A DNA stretch of 64,000 nt from Desulfatibacillum alkenivorans DSM 16219 (GTDB lineage Bacteria; Desulfobacterota; Desulfobacteria; Desulfobacterales; Desulfatibacillaceae): the NCBI RefSeq assembly GCF_900142135.1, contig NZ_FQZU01000033.1, forward strand, positions 1-64,000. Direction: 5' to 3'. A model generated the notes under the pieces. It was not told the origin of the DNA. It searched no databases and saw only the letters and a program-made list of their open reading frames with translations. This document shows, piece by piece, positions 59,493-64,000 of the stretch; position 1 is the first letter of the stretch, and every line of letters starts with the position of its first letter. Both the position numbers and the translations under genes were made by a program.

Positions 59493-60821
59493 ATGGATAA
59501 TCTTTCCGGAAACTCCATTTCCGTGGGACTCTTAGGCTGCGGCGTGGTGGGCGCGGGAGTTGCGAAACTTCTGGCTCAAAACGGCGATCTCATCGCCTCC
59601 CGCATCGGCATGGAGATCAAGCTGGCCAAAGCGGCGGACATCAATCCGGACGCCGTTGCCGGCCTGAACCTGGCCGACGGGATCTACACCAACGACGCCA
59701 TGGAGGTGATCAACGATCCGACTATTCCCATCATTGTGGAGCTCATCGGGGGGCAGGGGATCGCCAAGGATTTTGTCCTGGCGGCCCTGAACAAAGGGAA
59801 GACGGTGGTCACGGCCAATAAAGCGCTGGTTGCGGCCTATCGGGACGAAATCGCCGTAGCCTGCGAAAAGTCGGGCGCGGATTTTCTGTTCGAAGCCAGC
59901 GTGGGCGGATGCATGCCCGTGATAAAAAGCCTGCGGGAGTCCCTGGTCTCCAATAAGGTGGATTCCATTTTCGGCATTTTAAACGGGACGTGCAATTACA
60001 TCCTGACTCAGATCACCCAGGAAGGCATGCCTTTTGACCAGGCTCTGGCGCAAGCCCAGGAACTGGGATTCGCCGAGGCTGACCCCACCCTTGACGTGGA
60101 AGGCATGGACACAGTGCATAAACTGGCCTTGTCCGTGGCTTTGGCCTTCGGGACCCGGGTGAACTACAAGGAAATCTATGTGGACGGCATCACCCGCATT
60201 ACGCCCTTGGACATCACCATTGCGGCGGAGTTCGGGTATTCGGTCAAACTTCTGGCCATTGCAAAGAACCACGGAGACTTTGTGGAAGCCCGAGTGCATC
60301 CCACCATGATTACCCACGACAATCTCCTTTCCTCCGTGGGCAGGAACATGAATGCGGTGAAGATTGTGGGCGACGCCGTGGGCGAAATGGTCCTTTACGG
60401 CGCGGGCGCCGGCATGATGCCGACGGCCAGCGCGGTGGTGGGCGACATCGTGGACGCCGCCAGGAACATCCAGCTGGGCTGCCATCCCAGGATTCCGGCC
60501 TTCTCCTATCAGCCTGCGGCTATCAGGGAACTGCCCCTCATGCCCATGGACGAGTTGGTCACCCGCTACTACGTACGTTTTTCCGCCCTGGACAGGCCCG
60601 GCGTGCTGTCCGTGATTTCCGGCGTGCTGGCCAAATACTCCATCAGCATCGCCAGCGTGCACCAAAAGGGCAGGCATACGGAAGGCCCGGTGCCCATCGT
60701 CATGCTCACTCATGAGGCAAAGGAAGCGAACATCCGTAAGGCTCTTGAAGAGGTTGGCAGTCTGGATGTGATCGCCGAAGAACCCATGCTTATCCGGATA
60801 GAGGATGAAAACCAGGAATAG
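59493..60821 (+). CDS. hom: Homoserine dehydrogenase
   Basis: A 442-residue enzyme reducing aspartate semialdehyde to homoserine. The NAD(P)-binding segment is VGLLGCGVVGAGVAKLL, the catalytic part has TANKALVA, FEASVGGCMPVIKSL, GILNGTCNYILTQ and ADPTLDVEGMD. A C-terminal ACT domain (FSALDRPGVLSVISGVLAKYSISI) suggests feedback control, classically by threonine. ATG 59493 after TGGGAG is chosen; the open frame extends far upstream inside the aminotransferase gene and is rejected. Confidence 0.96.
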   Translation: MDNLSGNSISVGLLGCGVVGAGVAKLLAQNGDLIASRIGMEIKLAKAADINPDAVAGLNLADGIYTNDAMEVINDPTIPIIVELIGGQGIAKDFVLAALNKGKTVVTANKALVAAYRDEIAVACEKSGADFLFEASVGGCMPVIKSLRESLVSNKVDSIFGILNGTCNYILTQITQEGMPFDQALAQAQELGFAEADPTLDVEGMDTVHKLALSVALAFGTRVNYKEIYVDGITRITPLDITIAAEFGYSVKLLAIAKNHGDFVEARVHPTMITHDNLLSSVGRNMNAVKIVGDAVGEMVLYGAGAGMMPTASAVVGDIVDAARNIQLGCHPRIPAFSYQPAAIRELPLMPMDELVTRYYVRFSALDRPGVLSVISGVLAKYSISIASVHQKGRHTEGPVPIVMLTHEAKEANIRKALEEVGSLDVIAEEPMLIRIEDENQE

Positions 60822-60880
60822 GCCTTTATCCCCTTGAGCCGGTGGGCCAGGGTAGGGCGATTTCGTGAAGGAATGTAAAC

Positions 60881-61504
60881 ATGGACATCATTTGTTGCGA
60901 TTTGGAAGGGGTTTTCATCCCTGAAATTTGGATTAACGTCTCCAAAAAAACCGGCATTGAAAAGCTCTCCCTCACCACGCGGGATATATCCGATTACGAC
61001 GTGCTCATGAAAATGCGCCTGGAAATCCTGGATGAAAACAATCTGAAACTGGCTGACATTCAGGACGTGATTGGAACCATGGATCCCATCGAAGGCGCCG
61101 TGGATATGGTGAACTGGCTCAAAGAGCAGGCTCAGTTGATCATTGTGTCGGACACCTTCGCCGAGTTCGCCGGCCCCTTGATGAAAAAACTGGGCTACCC
61201 CACGCTTTTCTGCAACAGCCTGGAAGTGGACGACCAGGGCATGGTCAGAGACTACACCCTCAGGCAGCAGGACGGAAAAAGGCACGTGGCAAGGGCTTTG
61301 AAAAGCCTCAATTTTCATGTGATTGCCTCTGGCGACTCCTATAATGACGTGACCATGCTCCAAGAGGCTCATCATGGGATTTTGTATTCCCCGCCCCAGA
61401 ACGTGATCGACGAGTATCCGCAATTTCCGGTCACCCGCAATTACGAAGAATTGAAAAAGGCTTTTAAGGACGTTTTAGGCTGCAAATGCCATCATGGCAG
61501 CTAA
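60881..61504 (+). CDS. thrH: ThrH: phosphoserine phosphatase / homoserine phosphotransferase
   Basis: A 207-residue HAD-superfamily enzyme. Motif I is DLEGVF (with Glu in place of the usual Asp at +2), motif II IVSDTF and motif IV GDSYNDVTML. ThrH can move phosphate from phosphoserine to homoserine, giving phosphohomoserine for threonine. Its position after hom fits this role and suggests it stands in for ThrB. A terminator follows. Confidence 0.92.
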   Translation: MDIICCDLEGVFIPEIWINVSKKTGIEKLSLTTRDISDYDVLMKMRLEILDENNLKLADIQDVIGTMDPIEGAVDMVNWLKEQAQLIIVSDTFAEFAGPLMKKLGYPTLFCNSLEVDDQGMVRDYTLRQQDGKRHVARALKSLNFHVIASGDSYNDVTMLQEAHHGILYSPPQNVIDEYPQFPVTRNYEELKKAFKDVLGCKCHHGS

Positions 61505-61536
61505 CAAAAAGCTGCTTTTTCATCGGTGTTTTCAAG

Positions 61537-61569
61537 GGCGTCAATCGCATGGATTGACGCCTTTTTTTT
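61537..61569 (+). terminator. Terminator of the hom-thrH operon
   Basis: GGCGTCAAT (61537-61545) and ATTGACGCC (61553-61561) pair around CGCATGG, followed by TTTTTTTT. Confidence 0.9.
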
Positions 61570-61711
61570 GTTTTTAACACTGTATTGTTCGGGGGCGATA
61601 CTAAAAAATATCGGTTTTCCCTTGACTTTTTGTGGATTCACGGTATTTGTATACTCCATTCATTTCGATAATGGCGTGAAAATTAATTCAATTATGGTTT
61701 GGAGGAAAATC

Positions 61712-62434
61712 ATGAAAAAATCCATAGTGTTTTTAGCTTTCTGTTTGGCGGCCTTTGCTTCCTGCGCCGGAAGCGGCTCTTATCGTCAAGTGTACGAGAA
61801 CACCCTGTATTCACGTTACATGCCCGAAAACGAAATTCAAGTGGCTGACTCCATACAATATATTGGAAATATGGATGATAACGTCCTGATCTCCTACCTG
61901 AATGAGGTGCATACATCCGGTAAGAAAAATCAGAACGAGTGGTTTTTTGTGGAGTGCGAGCAAAATGCCAACAAGCAGCTTCTTGTTAAAAGAGGGCTGA
62001 CGATTATCATTGAGGAACTTGCACCCAATTCCAGAGCCAGGTTTGTAACGGACAGTTTTTCCCGGGTGCAGAACTATCTGGATAAAGGGCGGGATGTCGT
62101 TTTAGGCCGGAATTACGATTGGATTATTATCCCCACAGACTCGCCTCTGCCGGAAGCCGAAGCCAAGGCGCTGGAATCCAAGGGATACGTCATGCCCAAA
62201 GTATCCATGACGAAATACTCCCTGCGAAAAATTAGCGGAAGAGGGACTATTTCCATTATTTATTACGAGTGCGTTGACGACAATCAACCCCTTTACGGGG
62301 ACATTGCCCCGTACAACGCCGCACTGGGCGGATGGGACGGGGATTTTGTCGCCGCTTTTAATAAAAGGGCCGGGTCCGCCGCGGAAATAAGAGAATATAC
62401 GGGTGAAGGGCTGCCGCAGTCGCCGCAGCAATAG
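61712..62434 (+). CDS. Putative lipoprotein, tandem paralogue 1
   Basis: A 240-residue protein from ATG 61712, seven bases after GGAGG. The type II signal peptide KKSIVFLAFCLAAFASC has its lipobox cysteine at C18. The mature part is mixed alpha/beta with no known domain: NTLYSRYMPENEIQVADS, KQLLVKRGLTIIIEEL, DWIIIPTDSPLPEAEAKALESKGYVMP and ISIIYYECVDDN are shared with the next gene. The open frame runs 62 codons upstream through the terminator and is rejected. Function unknown; envelope location inferred. Confidence 0.82.
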   Translation: MKKSIVFLAFCLAAFASCAGSGSYRQVYENTLYSRYMPENEIQVADSIQYIGNMDDNVLISYLNEVHTSGKKNQNEWFFVECEQNANKQLLVKRGLTIIIEELAPNSRARFVTDSFSRVQNYLDKGRDVVLGRNYDWIIIPTDSPLPEAEAKALESKGYVMPKVSMTKYSLRKISGRGTISIIYYECVDDNQPLYGDIAPYNAALGGWDGDFVAAFNKRAGSAAEIREYTGEGLPQSPQQ

Positions 62435-62487
62435 GCCTGCTTTTGGGATTGCATGATAAGATTATTTAATACTCAGGGACGAGAATA

Positions 62488-63285
62488 ATGAGAAAATTCT
62501 ATATATTATTAGTTGTATGCGTGATGTTGTTCGCCTCCTGCACCGGCAGGGGGGCGGGGCGTTTCGTCCATGGCAATGCTTTTTATTCTATGTACACGCC
62601 AAAACTCGAGGTCCTCGTCAGCCCCTCCATGCCCTTTATTGAGGGCGGAGAGCGGTCCGGGATGGGTTCGGATTCCGATGAGCCCCATACCGTGGTCAGC
62701 GTAAGGAAGCCATGGTGGCTGTTTGGCGAGCTCAGCCGTTACGGCGAGGCGCCCTTGTATGTAAAGAGGGGGGTGCTGATTGAAGTGGAGGAACTGCCTC
62801 GCACCTCCAATTGGGCTTTTCATTCCGATCTTTTGGCCGGCTACAGAAACAAGCTGCATCAGGGCAGCGAGGAAATTCTCGGCAAGACCCACAACTGGGC
62901 TCTCATCGCACCTTCGTGGCCTTTCACCAAAACCCAAAACTCAATCCTGGAGAAGGCCGGCTATAGGCTGCCTTATCCTTGCGTCATGCATATTATGATT
63001 TGCAAACTCAGCAGTACGTCCATGTACTCGGTCACATATTTTGAAAGCATGGAGGATAACGCCGCCTTTTTTAATAAAGAGAGAGCGCTGGACGCCAGGG
63101 ATGCGTGGAACAGCAAATATATGACTGAGTTTTTGAAAAGGATGAAAAAAGCCTACGAAATCCTCCCGCTTAACCTGGAGGACGCCGCCCGGCCTCTGCC
63201 GCAGGAGTCCGAACTTCCCTCCGTGGATCCCCCGCCGCCGCCTTCCTCCGGAGATTTCGCGCCCCCGTCGTCGGAGGAAGCCTAA
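62488..63285 (+). CDS. Putative lipoprotein, tandem paralogue 2
   Basis: A 265-residue lipoprotein; signal RKFYILLVVCVMLFASC with lipobox C18. It parallels its upstream neighbour over the whole length: NAFYSMYTPKLEVLVSPS, APLYVKRGVLIEVEEL, NWALIAPSWPFTKTQNSILEKAGYRLP and YSVTYFESMEDN. It adds a proline/serine-rich C-terminal tail (about 240-265). GGGACGAG precedes ATG 62488, and a terminator follows. Function unknown. Confidence 0.82.
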   Translation: MRKFYILLVVCVMLFASCTGRGAGRFVHGNAFYSMYTPKLEVLVSPSMPFIEGGERSGMGSDSDEPHTVVSVRKPWWLFGELSRYGEAPLYVKRGVLIEVEELPRTSNWAFHSDLLAGYRNKLHQGSEEILGKTHNWALIAPSWPFTKTQNSILEKAGYRLPYPCVMHIMICKLSSTSMYSVTYFESMEDNAAFFNKERALDARDAWNSKYMTEFLKRMKKAYEILPLNLEDAARPLPQESELPSVDPPPPPSSGDFAPPSSEEA

Positions 63286-63301
63286 ACTTCATTAATGACA
63301 T

Positions 63302-63338
63302 AACGCCCCGGCCGATTTGGTTTCGGGGCGTTTTTTTG
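63302..63338. terminator. Terminator after the lipoprotein pair
   Basis: AACGCCCCG (63302-63310) and CGGGGCGTT (63324-63332) pair around 13 nt, followed by TTTTT. The convergent DUF5989 gene ends 7 bp away. Confidence 0.85.
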
Positions 63339-63344
63339 TCGCGT

Positions 63345-63512
63345 TTAAAACATGGGATAAATGAAAGGCGCCACGGAGCTGCTTTCCGCAAAAAAGATCA
63401 ACACGCCCAATAAAGCCAAAACAATGACGATCGGCAGCAGCCAATAGCGTTTGCGAACCTTTAGGAACTCCCAGAACTCAACGATGAACGCTTTGTTTTC
63501 AAACTCTTCCAT
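63345..63512 (-). CDS. DUF5989 family small membrane protein
   Basis: A 55-residue protein, MEEFENKAFIVEFWEFLKVR, then a basic-aromatic step and one membrane helix (WLLPIVIVLALLGVLIFF), ending SSSVAPFIYPMF. This end and the layout are those of DUF5989, which I recall from polysaccharide and carbamoyltransferase gene clusters next to SxtJ-type proteins. Function unknown. It lies 31 bp downstream of the winged-helix gene on the same strand. Confidence 0.75.
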   Translation of the reverse strand: MEEFENKAFIVEFWEFLKVRKRYWLLPIVIVLALLGVLIFFAESSSVAPFIYPMF

Positions 63513-63543
63513 GGCCGGAGTTTTCCGTTAAGGGTAGGTTGAA

Positions 63544-64000
63544 TTATACGATTCTGCCTGAGGAATTAACAATGGAAATTCTGTCCGGGGCAATGCCGGC
63601 GTCTTCCAAAAACCCCCTGATTTTGGAAGCGGATTCAGGCGCAGTGATCAGGCAACGTTCGCAGTCCAAGAACCTGGCTTGATGGAGAGGCTTAACAGGA
63701 ACGCCCAAAACGCGGCTTTTGGAGCATTGGTCGTCTATTATGCACACAAGGGAAACGGAAGTCTCCTGTAAAGAGACGTAAGCGATTTCCGCCAGTTCCC
63801 CGGCGCCGCAAAAGGCCACGGACTTTACTCCCTGAGTTTCCAGTTCCTTGAAATATTTTCCCGTATTTTCCCGGACTCTTTTGTAAAAGGTAAAGGAAAA
63901 CTGGATGAATTCATAGGTCAGGCGGGCTTTTTCCGCCGCTCCCTTGGGCGTGAGAATATACTTCACCCGATTTCTGGGAATCGTCGTGACCTTAAAATAC
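63544..64000 (-). CDS. Winged-helix regulator with Rossmann-like C-terminal domain (5-prime end beyond window)
   Basis: The frame is open from the window edge: YFKVTTIPRNRVKYILTPKG precedes an internal GTG at 63966, giving the wing and final helix of a MarR-like winged helix, followed by AAEKARLTYEFIQFSFTFYKRVRE. The remaining 110 residues resemble a nucleotide-sugar or CoA-binding Rossmann half (VAFCGAGELAEIAYVSL, VCIIDD, LGVPVKPLHQ). Proteins of this architecture occur at the head of surface-polysaccharide operons. The start lies outside the window, so length is unknown. Confidence 0.75.
   Translation of the reverse strand, partial: YFKVTTIPRNRVKYILTPKGAAEKARLTYEFIQFSFTFYKRVRENTGKYFKELETQGVKSVAFCGAGELAEIAYVSLQETSVSLVCIIDDQCSKSRVLGVPVKPLHQARFLDCERCLITAPESASKIRGFLEDAGIAPDRISIVNSSGRIV

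Overview
The window reads as chromosome of a strictly anaerobic, flagellated Desulfobacterota (deltaproteobacterial) organism, most likely a sulfate reducer of the Desulfobacterales. The grounds are a complete acetyl-CoA synthase/CO dehydrogenase (Wood-Ljungdahl) operon, a sigma-54-controlled flagellar operon with NtrC-type regulators, a tungsten-type aldehyde oxidoreductase and moderately GC-rich coding sequence. From memory the gene content resembles Desulfatibacillum; that is recall, not proof. No rRNA, tRNA or CRISPR array was seen.

Layout. 1-136 is the tail of a transposase. 517-13358 is a flagellar block: a sigma-54 activator, a secreted TPR protein behind a clear -24/-12 promoter, a FlbD/FlrC-like activator with a degenerate receiver, then flgB-flgC-fliE-fliF-fliG-fliH-fliI-fliJ and a MotE-like protein, with a second -24/-12 promoter before flgB. 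13377-17370 holds housekeeping genes (a doubtful small ORF, hflX, a DUF2065 protein, gatB). 17373-28686 is the acs block: radical SAM protein, acsV (RACo), then behind its own sigma-70-type promoter and a structured leader acsD-acsA-acsB-acsC-acsE, closed by a terminator and a second large hairpin. AcsD carries an unusual alanine-rich, TolA-like C-terminal extension of about 170 residues.

28873-38543 is mixed: a DUF3786 protein, thiM and thiL, a CMD-family protein, an AT-richer two-gene cassette of unknown function, a flavodoxin-like reductase, a secreted metallophosphoesterase with a dockerin-like tail, a macro-domain protein, a pRiA4b-ORF3-like protein and a Tat-exported amidase. 39006-53380 looks like a catabolic island: a consensus sigma-70 promoter overlapped by a 25-bp palindrome, a molybdopterin oxidoreductase, an acyl-CoA ligase, a GntR/FadR-type regulator preceded by three dyads, a Liv-type ABC transporter with binding protein, a polyferredoxin, an aldehyde ferredoxin oxidoreductase and a GMC alcohol dehydrogenase. 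Taken together these could import a small organic compound and take an alcohol through the aldehyde and acid to the acyl-CoA, which would feed beta-oxidation and the acs pathway; the substrate is not determined.

53740-64000 returns to core functions: tsaD, a WecA-like phosphoglycosyl transferase fused to a CapD-like N-terminal half, purM, and divergently an aspartate-family operon (aminotransferase, hom, thrH). Two tandem paralogous lipoproteins follow, then a DUF5989 mini-membrane protein and a winged-helix regulator cut by the window edge. Small palindromic repeats of two families sit in the gaps at 32.8, 43.2-43.4 and 53.4-53.7 kb.
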